Shown piece by piece: positions 16,707 to 25,214 of a stretch of 64,000 bases of DNA; the first letter of the stretch is position 1; each line of letters begins with the position of its first letter. Below the pieces are notes generated by a model. It had not been told where the DNA came from and did no database searches. It saw only the letters and a program-made list of their open reading frames with translations. The stretch is from Acuticoccus sp051016205 (GTDB taxonomy: Bacteria > Pseudomonadota > Alphaproteobacteria > Rhizobiales > Amorphaceae): the NCBI GenBank assembly GCA_051016205.1, contig CP136534.1, forward strand, positions 2,046,001-2,110,000. Direction: 5' to 3'. The translations under genes were made by a program, and so were the position numbers.

Positions 16707-17127
16707 AAGGCTCCATCCTACTCAGGAGTTGGAGCCTCCGGCAGACCCGGTGCGGTTCAAGCCAGTCCCTGAGGGGTGCGGCATCGGCCTCGTCGAGAAT
16801 GTCTGTCACGACGATGGCCCTGATGCGGCAGTTGAGCTCGGCCGAGAAGCTGGAACCGAACTTGAACGCGCCGACGACGACCACATTCTCGGCCGTGCCG
16901 CTAAGCGTGTAGGCCGTATCGATGTCAGGGACACCGTTCAACTCGGTACCGTTGGCTGTGGCTCCGAAGGTGTAGCGAGCGACCGAGACGCCGTTGAATA
17001 GGATACCGCCAACGGTGGCGCTCTGTGATCCTCCTTGCGGCGCGATGATCCTCATGCGGTTCTCACCACCAGAGACGCGCTGGCCACAAACCATCTGGTT
17101 GCCGGACACGTCGCCAATGCCGAAGAA

Positions 17128-17340
17128 GTATCGATTGCCGCGCTCGGCAAGGGCAGCGATGAGGGGGCTGTCGCAGCCGCTGGTGGCTTCGAAGACGATG
17201 AGGACATCGGGCTCGAGAGAGCGAACCCAGGTGGCAATCACCTCGGGGTGATTGGCCAGGTGCGAGGACGTGGCGTTCGGCAGGTAGTGGAGGTCGAGGG
17301 CGGTGCGAGAGAGGTCGCAGCCGATGACGGTGCGTGGCAT
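17128..17340 (-). pseudogene. IS110-family transposase, N-terminal stub
   Basis: About 71 residues from MPRTVIGCDLSRTALDLH to AALAERGNRY match the start of IS110 (DEDD-type) transposases, including the first Asp and the FEATSGCD segment with further acidic residues. The frame then runs without a stop into unrelated phage-tail sequence (FFGIGDVSGN...), producing a chimeric open frame to 16675. The C-terminal Ser-containing transposase domain is absent, so it cannot transpose. Confidence 0.75.
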
Positions 17341-17447
17341 GGTGAGGATCCTGTCCATGTCGTGCGGGATCGGCAGTCCCAAGCAACTGTTCAGGGTTCA
17401 AGGCGATGCGGAAGAGACCCATGCTCCCTAACGGGCTCGGTCGCCCT

Positions 17448-17462
17448 GGGGGGGGGGGGGGG
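17448..17462. repeat. Homopolymer of 15 G
   Basis: A run of 15 guanines followed by CGGG lies between the IS110 stub and the NucA/NucB toxin fragment. Such tracts slip during replication and also cause sequencing or assembly errors. No intact gene spans it, so any phase-variation role is doubtful. Confidence 0.8.
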
Positions 17463-17491
17463 CGGGATCCCTTCCGCAGCACACAGACTAA

Positions 17492-18163
17492 CATCTCTCC
17501 AACAGACAGGGGGGCCTTTTTGGCGGAACCGCTAGACTGGATACCGGTAGCCTAGGGGGAGGAGTAACGCCAGCAAACAGAGCCCACAACCCCAATAAGG
17601 GGCTTGCCACGGGCCCGCTGGGGATGCAGCGGCTAGAAGCTGGGGGTGGTTCAGGTCGGCTTTCCGGCGGCGGGTCGTTGACACCAGGCCAAGCCGCTCG
17701 CGCGATCGCCGGAGCGTTGACACCCTCGCTTTGGTCTGAGAAGGCTGACGATGAGGAGGATGAGACTCCCAAAAGTGTTACCGGCGTCACCAAGAGCGAT
17801 GTAGCGCGACGTGAACGGGAGAAGTTCCCTGTACAGCGGGTCTCACGCGCGGAGTTCCCGGACACTGCTGCGAACATTGCGGCCGCGATAGCTGAGGGAT
17901 ACCCAACCGTGCTTACAAGGGTTGACCGAGATACAAAGAAGGCCAACCGAAAGCGGGCAGTTCGACAGTATGATTCGCGAGCGTCAGAAGGTCTTTACAG
18001 AGACGAATACCCATTTGCCTCTGCTCGACCACGGGGCGCGGATGCTCGGGTCGCTTATGCACCACGTGACGAGAGTGGCAGACAAGGGACTGAGATTGAT
18101 CGGTTTTATCGAGAAGAAAACGTCCTTGTAGGCAATAGGTTTACAGTGGAGATCGTTCCGTGA
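17492..18163 (+). pseudogene. Truncated polymorphic toxin with C-terminal NucA/NucB DNase domain
   Basis: Open from just after a TAA at 17489 to a TGA at 18161-18163, with an internal ATG at 17624 (179 residues). The first part is Gly/Pro/Ala-rich linker. The last about 85 residues carry the NucA/NucB deoxyribonuclease motif: RDEYPFAS, ADARVAYAPRDE, FYREENVLVGNRF. This metal-dependent DNase occurs as the warhead of contact- or type VI-delivered toxins. The N-terminal delivery region is missing and IS110/IS3 debris abuts upstream, so this is a severed warhead. Its stop overlaps the SUKH immunity gene by four bases. Confidence 0.75.
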
Positions 18164-18741
18164 ACGGCGGCTCAATTTCTAGTGCCTTAGAGATAATTTT
18201 AGAAAAGTTTGATCATATTGGCTGGTCAATTCGAGATTGTATCCGTACTGGCCGCGTTGAAGAAGCTATAGTGGATCAATTGGAGAGAGTACAACTTAAT
18301 TTACACTCAGACATGGTTGAATATTTTCGGTGTATGAATGGAGTTGATTATGCAAAAAGTGATGCGCTTAGGTTGATGTTTATTGACCCATATTTTTATC
18401 CAATGAGCTTAGAAGAGTCATTGGATAGATATAGATCCCTTAGGCGTACTCCTGATTTTTGGGATGAAGGACTAATTCCGATATTCACTGACGCTGCTGG
18501 TCTTTATGTGGCGATGCAGGTTAAAAAGGTGAGCGGAGCAGCTAAACTTTACATGTACGACCCAGGTGATGGACCTTTTTTATTTTCTAATTCTATTTAT
18601 GAATTTCTTATAATGAATGCTAATGCGATTGAAGCAGGAATAATTTTTGTGAATTCAGACAGCGGGCTTAGGTCACTAGACTGTGATGATGATTTATTAG
18701 AGGAGATGCGTGCTAGATACCTTCGGGGTGAATCAAAGTAG
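18160..18741 (+). CDS. SUKH (SMI1/KNR4) family immunity protein
   Basis: A 193-residue acidic protein from a GTG that overlaps the toxin stop (GTGA). The SMI1/KNR4 pattern is visible: MVEYFRCMNGVD near residue 55, then FYPMSLEESLDRYRSL, LIPIFTDAAGLYVAM and the GDGPFLFSNSIYEFL block. SUKH proteins bind and block diverse nuclease toxins, and the NucA/NucB-SUKH pairing is known in polymorphic toxin loci. Codon use is AT-rich, unlike the host core. It is intact although the toxin is not. Confidence 0.75.
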   Translation: MNGGSISSALEIILEKFDHIGWSIRDCIRTGRVEEAIVDQLERVQLNLHSDMVEYFRCMNGVDYAKSDALRLMFIDPYFYPMSLEESLDRYRSLRRTPDFWDEGLIPIFTDAAGLYVAMQVKKVSGAAKLYMYDPGDGPFLFSNSIYEFLIMNANAIEAGIIFVNSDSGLRSLDCDDDLLEEMRARYLRGESK

Positions 18742-18941
18742 GCAAGACAATTCTTGTTATATACACTGGCATCCTGGTGAAAAAGTGGTATTTTGTGAAG
18801 TATTGGTTCGAGTTCCTTATTTTGCTTTACGGTTTCAATGAAAAATTGGGGGCAATTGCAGGGCTTTGATCATCTGAAGAACCGCGGCGGCCGTTGCCAG
18901 ATCGAAGTGCGCGCATGCTGTCTCGTTGGTGGGGGTTCGAT

Positions 18942-18990
18942 GGACACGATGATGGTGCCTGTGGAGTGTGGCGCCTGCGGCTGGGCGGGG
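18942..18990 (+). pseudogene. 5' half of a second zinc-ribbon gene copy
   Basis: Reads MDTMMVPVECGACGWAGRR, matching the start of the zinc-ribbon gene at 14867. The 27 bases 18958-18984 are identical to 14873-14899. After GRR the frame diverges into unrelated sequence. The matching 3' half lies about 740 bases downstream at 19719. Confidence 0.65.
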
Positions 18991-19103
18991 AGGAGGTCTC
19001 ATAGCTGTGCGAGTGCAATGCGGGCGATCAAGTTGGCGAAGAGCGAACCTATGCGGCTCTTATGACCGGCCGAGAATCACGGACGAGTAGGAAGGGTATG
19101 CGT

Positions 19104-19490
19104 ATGATTGAGAGCGATTTTTTGAAAGCTGTACGTGCAGCGCCTCTAACTGAGCTAGAGAAGCATCTTCTGGAATACATGGAAGACAACTTTATCGAGT
19201 CATTTGGGCCTTGGAGTTTCTTTGGTTTCGATAATTTTGAATATTTCACATCTATGGGTAATTTTGCTAAAGAAAACTATCCATATATGAAATTATTTCC
19301 TATTGCAATGAGGCCTGACAACGAGGATTGCTACTACATTGATATGGAAAGTCGGAGGGTGTGTATTGTCTATACGGGTGGGGAAGTCCCAACATCACTT
19401 GCACATACGGAGATGGATATACGGCAGTGGTTTATGGATCTGCCGAAGCCCATCATACAAACGATTCAAAATTGGAAAAACGATGATTAA
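19104..19490 (+). CDS. AT-rich probable immunity protein (SUKH-like), 128 aa
   Basis: Starts MIESDFLKAVRAAPLTELEKH, with GGAAGGG about eight bases upstream; a slightly earlier ATG at 19098 is too close to that site. The middle reads FGFDNFEYFTSMGNF, then a beta-rich block DCYYIDMESRRVCIVYTGGEV and an acidic TEMDIRQWF end, reminiscent of SMI1/KNR4-type immunity proteins but not conclusive. It lies inside the DNA that separates the two halves of the zinc-ribbon gene, so it seems to have arrived as part of an inserted cassette. No toxin partner is visible. Confidence 0.55.
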   Translation: MIESDFLKAVRAAPLTELEKHLLEYMEDNFIESFGPWSFFGFDNFEYFTSMGNFAKENYPYMKLFPIAMRPDNEDCYYIDMESRRVCIVYTGGEVPTSLAHTEMDIRQWFMDLPKPIIQTIQNWKNDD

Positions 19491-19718
19491 TGGGGCGAAT
19501 ATTCTGCAACTTTCTGCTGCATCATCGATAAGAGGGAATTGCGAAGGAGTTTAATATGGTGATTTGTTGATTTTGTTCGACGGCTCTGACAAAGAAAGTG
19601 ACCTTGGCTGGGTCCTTATCGATGATTTTTGAATGAAAGCCAATAGCAGGTACATTTCTAGTGCTTGGTGAAATTCGGTTCAGTCATCTTCGCGTTGGGG
19701 GCTAGAGGACGCACATCA

Positions 19719-19767
19719 GATAGTCGAATGCCCCAGGTGTGGGGAATGGGCGGGGTTCGTCAGCTAG
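19719..19767 (+). pseudogene. 3' half of the second zinc-ribbon gene copy
   Basis: Reads IVECPRCGEWAGFVS then TAG, matching the second CxxC half of the 14867 gene. The 33 bases 19729-19761 are identical to 14933-14965. Just beyond, GGCCGCGAGGGACGTGAG (19767-19784) matches 15420-15437, the 3' end of the IS3-interrupted phage gene, with one change. Confidence 0.65.
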
Positions 19768-19792
19768 GCCGCGAGGGACGTGAGTCTGCCCC

Positions 19793-21726
19793 TCACGCGC
19801 TGAACGAGCCGTCGAACAACGTGCTGTCGGTCACGCGGTTGCCGGTTTCACTGTCCGATATCGACGACGCGTTGTCGGCGCCGGCATCCTCGCAGGTCGC
19901 GCCGGTGACCAGGCATGCGTCGGCGCTAATTTGCAGGTGGATGCCACGCGATGACGGGTTCGGCCCATTTCGGATGGTCGGCGACATCTTGCCCCGCGTG
20001 ACTTGTCCACGATGAATGCGGCGTTGTAGGTCGAGTTCTCACCGCACGCATAGCAGTGGTCGCCATGCAACTCGGCGCCGTTCGCGGAGATGGCTGACAG
20101 TCCCTCCCTGAGAAATCCTGTCATAGTGTTGTCGCGGGTGCGTGCGCCCCAAACTCGGTCGAAGTTGACGCCTTTGTTACCCGTTCCTTGACCATATGCT
20201 CGGTTGTTGGAGATGGTCACGTCGGAAGAGAGTTGTGCCGCGACGCCGTTAGACGACGACCCCCTGGGGTTCATTTCGGAATTGAAGACCCTGATCTTTC
20301 GGGCGACTGAGAAGCGCATGTCATGCCCCTCGCTGCCCGATACCCTGAGGTTGTCGATCATCACGTTCGACGCTGCACCGTCGCGGTACACCTTGGCGAC
20401 AACCTCAGATACCGTTGGGTCGTCGTTGAGCGTTCCAGATCCAGCGCTAGAGAGCGATGTGATCAGCCCGGCGTCGGAGTTGTCGGTCACGCGGATCTGC
20501 GTTTGATCTGAGGAGATCTCGGCCACGAAGAGATAGCCCGACAATTCCGATGGTATTGCACCCGACCCATTTGTCGAGATTACCACAAGGTCGCCGGGCA
20601 GAATTCCGTAGTCAGTCATGACACGGCCAGCAGGATCGGTAGACACCGTAATCCATCCGGTGGTGTCATCGATTGTTGAGACACCCAGGCTATCACCGGG
20701 TCGCGGATTGCGGTCCGCACTGTGGAAGTGGGGGCCGGGAGTGATGTTGACGCCATGGGCGCCGGATCGTTCGATCTTGGTGTCCCTGATGGTGACGCGG
20801 TCGGCCCATATTATCGCAATGCCATCCGACAGGGTGTCATGAATGTAGGTCTTGTCGATGGTGATGTCTTGGACTGGAGGGCGGCCGTCCGCCATCCACT
20901 TGTTGGCCTCCAGGTCGATCCCCTTTTTGAACGTCCCGTCGACGGTCGTATGGAACTCACACCAGCCAATGTGCACGCGGTGGCCACCGGCGACAGACAA
21001 GATGTTGCGCCGCGCGCCATAGGCGAGGACGTTCCATATCGTGACGTCCTCGGAGACGTCGTTGTTGTTCGGATCGCCGCCGATGTAGATGCAGTCGCTG
21101 TCGTGGATGTCCGGCAGGCCAGGCCCCTCGATCTCCAGGCCCTCGATGTGAATGCTCTTGGCGCGGTTGATGACGAGGGTGTGCGAGATGTCGGCGGCGG
21201 GCTGAGTCAGCTTTCCACCGTACCCCAACACCGTCACGTTGTCGACGGTGTTGATGCTGAGGATGCGCACCGACCCGTCTCCCTTGCCGGTGATCTCGAC
21301 CCCGGACTCTAGGAGGAGGTGTGTGCCGCTCTTGGGCCGAAGGTTGTTCCCGACGTAGGTCGTCGCGGCGCGAATGATGGTTGCGCGCTTTCCCGCCACC
21401 GCGGTGAAGAAGGCGTTGAAGGCGTCGGACTGATCGACCCCCGGCACGATACCGAAGGCGGCCGAGTGGTACGACCCGTCGGTGGACGGCAACACGTAGA
21501 GCTTCACGCCGCCAGCGGTCGTGACGTGGTGATCCTCCGCGGCAGGCGAGGCGACGCGGTAGAGGTAACCACCGACGATGGTGGCGACATATTCGCCGGC
21601 TGCCCACTCATCCGTTGCCGCCAACACGGCAACAACGTCGTCCAACACGCGGACGTTAGCTAGCGGGTTCTGAACGAAATTAAGGGACAGATTACCTATC
21701 CCGAGGCCCATGCCGAGAGGACCCAT
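19793..21726 (-). pseudogene. Phage tailspike-like right-handed beta-helix protein, frameshifted
   Basis: A roughly 640-residue protein with a short N-terminal particle-binding region (LNFVQNPLANVRVLDDV...AATDEWAAGEYVATIVGG) and a long parallel beta-helix with repeated strand-turn motifs (ENVTIWN-type, VTIRDTKIERSGAHGVNIT, VTISNNRAYGQG). This pattern is shared by pectate-lyase-like tailspikes that bind or cleave surface polysaccharide. The main frame runs off into Arg-rich nonsense after FIVDKSRG. The correct C-terminus (SPTIRNGPNPSSRGIHLQIS...FDGSFSA) lies in another frame at 19793-19987, so there is a frameshift near 19990. It belongs to the prophage remnant with the genes to its right. Confidence 0.7.
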
Positions 21727-21761
21727 CGACTAAATGTCCGCGAGGCCTGAGGCCCAGTCGA

Positions 21762-22235
21762 TCACCGTCGACTGGGCACTCTCTGAGAGAGCCTTGTCGA
21801 AGAAGGCACCCCCGAAGAAGTGGCACTGGGCACAACATCGTACATGTGCAGCGCGGGCTGGCCGCGGTCGCCGAGGTGGGTGAGGACGCCATCTTCAACT
21901 CGCGCATCCAACACGACACCGAGCACGGCGCCGCGCTCATATGCGTTGTGATGATCCAGGACACGGACCTGCCCAAGCGTCACACGGTCGAGATTGATGG
22001 CCGCGTCAGTGACGGCCAGTTCTTCCCAGCCGAACCACCGTTTGACGCGGTAGGGGGTCGCGAAGACGCCCTCGATGGTCCGCTCTTCGGCGTTGTAGGA
22101 CTGCGGCACGGTCGAGCGGGCCTGCACGAAGCGGCGCTCAGTCGTGCCAGGCTCCCATCCCTTCGGCGCCACCGCGGCACGCGTGTCATCGGCCGCCGAG
22201 GCTTCCGCCTCGGGGTCTTCGATCTCGTTTTCCAT
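21762..22235 (-). pseudogene. HK97-type prohead protease, N-terminal fragment
   Basis: Starts MENEIEDPEAEASAADD. After an acidic linker it shows the prohead-protease N-terminus: QSYNAEERTIEGVFATPY, EELAVTDAAINLDRV, GQVRVLDHHNAYERG, with the conserved His of the serine protease. It then reaches ARVEDGVLTHLGDRGQPAL and loses similarity near 21850. The Ser-containing half and any fused capsid domain are missing. In the parent phage it would mature the capsid shell. Confidence 0.65.
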
Positions 22236-22278
22236 CAAGGGCCTCGTAGGTGAGGTTTTGTGCGCCATCCTGAGAGAT

Positions 22279-22383
22279 GGGCACGCCGATCAACTGGTTG
22301 GGGCGGAGAGCGCGAAAGAGGTGGACCACGTCGTTACGGTCGAAGAACGTGCTCTGAGTGACCTCCTTGATCCTCAATGCGCC
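22279..22383 (-). pseudogene. Lambda-type portal protein fragment
   Basis: About 35 residues, GALRIKEVTQSTFF...DVVHLFRALRPNQLIGVP, match the conserved HxFRPxRPGQxRGVP segment of lambda-family portal proteins. Similarity stops on both sides. Its right edge at about 22383 coincides with the point where a nuclease fragment begins on the other strand, marking a deletion junction. A portal before a prohead protease is normal phage order. Confidence 0.5.
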
Positions 22384-22596
22384 GGTGTCCGTCGGGTGGC
22401 CGCCCTGGGGCGTGCTGGGCTCTCCGCGGCGCTCCTGTTCGCACCCGACAAGATCCGCATCGCCGAACACGGCGGGGGCCGCTACGGCCGGATCATCGCC
22501 GACGTGTTGGTGGATGGGCAGGACGTGGGCCGGGCCTTGGTGCGCACGGGTGTGGTGAGGGAGTGGACGGGGAAGAGGGAGGCGTGGTGCGAATGA
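22383..22596 (+). pseudogene. Thermonuclease (SNase-like) 3' fragment
   Basis: The C-terminal about 65 residues read DKIRIAEHGGGRYGRIIADV, then LVDGQDVGRALVRTGVVREW and an ending KREAWCE. These are the YGR-ADV and W-C hallmarks of staphylococcal-nuclease-fold endonucleases common in alphaproteobacterial phages. The first half, including the catalytic Arg/Asp region, is absent, and upstream sequence on this strand is antisense phage DNA. Not functional. Confidence 0.6.
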
Positions 22597-22686
22597 CTGG
22601 AAGTACACCCGCTGCCCCGCGCCTCGCCAAGGCATACGAGACCCGCACGATGCAGCCCTTGCTGCCCGGGCCGAAGGAGGAGTGAC

Positions 22687-22934
22687 ATGTCTGCCCCAAC
22701 TCGCCCTCCGGTGATTCCCGTCGGCTCTTGGCCAGCGCGCATGCGTGCAGACCTTGCGGCAGGCTACGTCGGCGAGGTGAGCGTACAAACCTTCCTTTCC
22801 CGAGTGGGGACGGAGTATCCTCTTCCTGTGGTGGACGAAAATCGGCGGCGTCTATGGCTTCGGAAGGATCTGGATCGGGCGATCGGAAACACAACGACCG
22901 ACGTGGAATCGAAGACGCGGCGGACGTACTGTGA
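22687..22934 (+). pseudogene. Prophage DNA-binding (excisionase-type HTH) protein, 3' frameshift
   Basis: The N-terminal about 65 residues, PPVIPVGSWPARMRADLAAGYVGE and RRLWLRKDLDRAIG, match small HTH proteins that precede integrase genes in rhizobial prophages. After LDRAIG the correct ending (KHNDRRGIEDAADVL then TGA at 22932-22934) is in another frame, so a single-base indel lies near 22885. Read straight through, the frame ends at 23019 with unrelated residues. GGAGGAG precedes the ATG. The DNA-binding part could still be made. Confidence 0.55.
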
Positions 22935-24144
22935 GCATCGGCGTGGAGCTTCCACGCTACGTTTATACAAAGGAGCTCGTCGGCGGAGCGACCGGTTTTT
23001 ATTGGTCGCCTCCGACTAAGGACGCCAAGCGTTCAAAGGATGAGGGAGGCCCTTTCCATTCAAGACGCTTCGACTCGGTCGTGATCTCTCCACGGAAGCG
23101 TTGGCGGCAGCCGCCACGCCTTACAACGACGAACTTGATGAGTGGCGGGCGAGCCGACATCTCGGCGACGGTCAGCGACAGTTGGGGCAGTTTGGTTCTG
23201 TCCGATGGCTTGTGGAGCTGTATCTCCGCAGTGAGCCATTCCTCGAAAACGTGGGCGAGCGCAGCCGACCCGACTATCGCAACATCCTTCAGGCCATGTG
23301 CGGCCTCCCGACCAAGGACGGACGCAACGTTGGCGACCTTCCGGTGAAGTCGATTACCCCGCGAGCTGCTGACAAAATCTACCACTAGATGCGCGAGGGG
23401 GAACGCTGGCGTCGTGGTGAGAAGGTCGTCGGCTATTGCCGCACAGCTTGGGGCGTTGTCGGTCGCCTCTACCCCGATGCGCTCGCGACCAATGTTCCAA
23501 ACCCATGGGCGGGGATTACTCTCAAGAGGCGGACGCGGACAGTGAAGCGAGCTGTTGACAGGGAGACCGTCTATCGCTTTGCCGAGGCTGCGATCGCCTC
23601 CGAACGCCCCGAATGCGCAGCGGCCGGGGTCGTCTGCTTCGAGTGGTTGCAACGCCCCGAGAACGTAGTGACCGGGCGCTTCCGATGGTCGGACTATGAC
23701 CCGCCGGCCCACAAAGGGTGGGTTCGGATCGAGCACCACAAGACGGGTGTGGTGGGGTGGCACCCCCTGGTCACGACTGACGAGATTGCCGGCGAGATGG
23801 TGCGGCTCTACCCAGAGGCCGAGCCTGTCCTAGCACAGATGCCCAAGCGTGGGGTCAGCGTGGTCCTGGGTCCGCAAAGTCAACAATACACGCCGACGAG
23901 ATTCGCCAACATCGTGCGCAAGGTGGCGAAGGAAAACGGCATCGACGGTTTCACTCTGGACGCATGTCGCCACGGCGGTATTACGGAGCTCGAAGAAGCC
24001 GGTCTGACTGAAGGGCAAGGGATGGCCCTCTCGATGCACAAAACGGCGCGCATGTTTGCCGGCTATGCGAAGCGCACCCAGCAGCGCGCAATGGGCGCGA
24101 CGCTGAAGCGGATTGCCCATCGGAAGGGTGACCGGAAGGGGTGA
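22931..24144 (+). pseudogene. Tyrosine-recombinase integrase, frameshift plus amber stop
   Basis: Begins at GTG 22931 (SIGVELPRYVYTKELVGGATGFYWSPPTKDAKR), overlapping the HTH gene's original stop. A frameshift near 23050 moves the reading to FKTLRLGRDLSTEALAAAATPYNDELDEW. A TAG at 23386-23388 then breaks it, and the same frame continues to 24144. The catalytic half carries the conserved Arg in QRPENVV, the CRHGG box and the probable nucleophile Tyr in MFAGYAKRT. The piece from 23389 keeps the catalytic core but lacks arm/core-binding parts. It lies 92 bases from the 3' end of tRNA-Val, its likely attachment site. Confidence 0.8.
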
Positions 24145-24236
24145 TCCGAGAACGAAAGTTCCGAATATTCATCGGGGAAAGTTCCGAATACACGACGGAA
24201 CAAACCAGGTAACCCCATCTAAGCCGTTGATTTTAA

Positions 24237-24311
24237 TGGTGGGCGCGACAGGGATTGAACCTGTGACCTTTCCGGTGTGAACGGAACGCTCTCCCGCTGA
24301 GCTACGCGCCC
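24237..24311 (-). tRNA. tRNA-Val (anticodon CAC)
   Basis: The minus strand folds as a complete cloverleaf: acceptor GGGCGCG/CGCGCCC, D arm GCTC-AGCGGGA-GAGC, anticodon stem TTCCG/CGGAA with loop TTCACAC (anticodon CAC), and T arm ACAGG-TTCAATC-CCTGT. The CCA end is encoded (ACCA at 24237-24240). Its 3' end faces the integrase and island. Confidence 0.95.
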
Positions 24312-24428
24312 AATCGCCCGCAGCCCGTTGTTTGCAACCGGCGCCAGCGAGGGCGTGTCCTACGCTGTCGTGGCAAGGGACGCAAGGGGTTTGCCGATGA
24401 AACGGACAGCCTGTTTCGCCAGGTAAGG

Positions 24429-25214
24429 TCAGGGGCGGTCGTCGGGCTCGATGGTGGCAGCAAAGGACTGTGTCAGCCGGTCGATGAGCGCACCCGGGGC
24501 AAGGGGTGCGAACGTTGCCATCAATGCAAAGGGGAGGGGGAAGACGGTCGTGCGACTGCCGGCCTCAGTGGCGCGGACAATCTTCTTTGCGGCCCGCGAA
24601 GCGCTCACCTCGAAGGGTTTGTTGCCGATGTGGCGGCGTGACATGGGGCTTGTCACAAACCCAGGGCAAACGGCGGTAACGGTGATCCTCGCCCCTTTGA
24701 GCCGGGGCCTGATGGCATGGGCGTAGGCGATAAGGCCCGCCTTCGTGGCGCTATAGACAGCAAGGTCCGGTGTCGGCAGCAGCCCGGCAATGGACGCGAC
24801 AATCGCAATACGCCTCACGCCGGCGCCCTCAGGTGCGGTGCGCATGAGGGCGACGGTGGTGCTGACAGCGGCAATGGTTGCCCTCAAATTGATATCCACC
24901 AAACGTGCCGCATCCGCCTCGCTTTCAAGCGTATCGGGGGTTGGGGGACCGGCGGAGACGCCGGCGTTGGCATAAAACGCCTTCAACGGGCCGTGCTTCG
25001 TTGCGGCATCGGCAAGCCAGGGGGCGAAGTCCTCGCCACGCATATCGAAAGCGCCAAGATGGGCGGTGCCGCCTTTGCCGGCAACGGCCTGAGCCGTCGC
25101 TTCCAGGCCTTCTGTGTTGCGGCCGACAAGGCCGATCACATGACCTGGCGCTGCAATGTGCTCGGCAATGGCAGCGCCGACGCCTGAGGAGGCGCCGGTG
25201 ATGACGGTCAGCAT
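24429..25214 (-). CDS. Short-chain dehydrogenase/reductase
   Basis: A 261-residue classical SDR. The N-terminus has the cofactor motif TGASSGVG (residues 6-13), the NAG motif appears in FYANAGVSAG, and the active site is Ser in IVASIAG with YSATK. It catalyses NAD(P)-dependent oxidation or reduction of an unknown alcohol or ketone. A C-terminal hydrophobic stretch (TVFPLPFALMATFAPLAPGALIDRL) could associate with membrane. The start ATG overlaps the smpB stop, so it is translated downstream of smpB in the same transcript. Confidence 0.88.
   Translation of the reverse strand: MLTVITGASSGVGAAIAEHIAAPGHVIGLVGRNTEGLEATAQAVAGKGGTAHLGAFDMRGEDFAPWLADAATKHGPLKAFYANAGVSAGPPTPDTLESEADAARLVDINLRATIAAVSTTVALMRTAPEGAGVRRIAIVASIAGLLPTPDLAVYSATKAGLIAYAHAIRPRLKGARITVTAVCPGFVTSPMSRRHIGNKPFEVSASRAAKKIVRATEAGSRTTVFPLPFALMATFAPLAPGALIDRLTQSFAATIEPDDRP

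Larger units (their letters stand above)
15439..16759 (-). mobile_element. Complete IS3-family insertion sequence, 1321 bp
   Basis: Ends begin TGAAC and finish GTTCA, the TG...CA rule of IS3 elements. The inverted repeats align as TGAACTGTACCGG-N5-CCGGAGGC on the left and TGAACCGCACCGG-N5-CCGGAGGC on the right. The 3-bp target duplication AGC lies at 15436-15438 and 16760-16762. It carries orfA and orfB overlapping by ATGA. It interrupts a phage-tail-like gene. Both transposase frames are intact, so it may be active. Confidence 0.85.
15414..17127 (-). pseudogene. Phage-tail-like gene fragment interrupted by IS3
   Basis: The 3' portion of a prophage gene: residues from FGIGDVSGNQMVCGQR through AENVVVVGAFKFGSSF to ADAAPLRDWL (16763-17127), followed, after the IS3 element is removed, by TSLAAG and a TAA at 15414-15416. 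Precise excision with one copy of the AGC target restores ...PLRDWLTSLAAG in frame. The 5' end is also lost and is fused to an IS110 stub at about 17128. The beta-rich, Gly/Ser-rich sequence suits a tail or surface-interaction protein; the exact family is not recognised. Confidence 0.6.

Noticed and set aside
11393..19767. CRISPR array among the repeated short segments of the island
   Set aside because: The repeats are two dispersed pieces of a zinc-ribbon gene with irregular spacing, and no cas gene is present.
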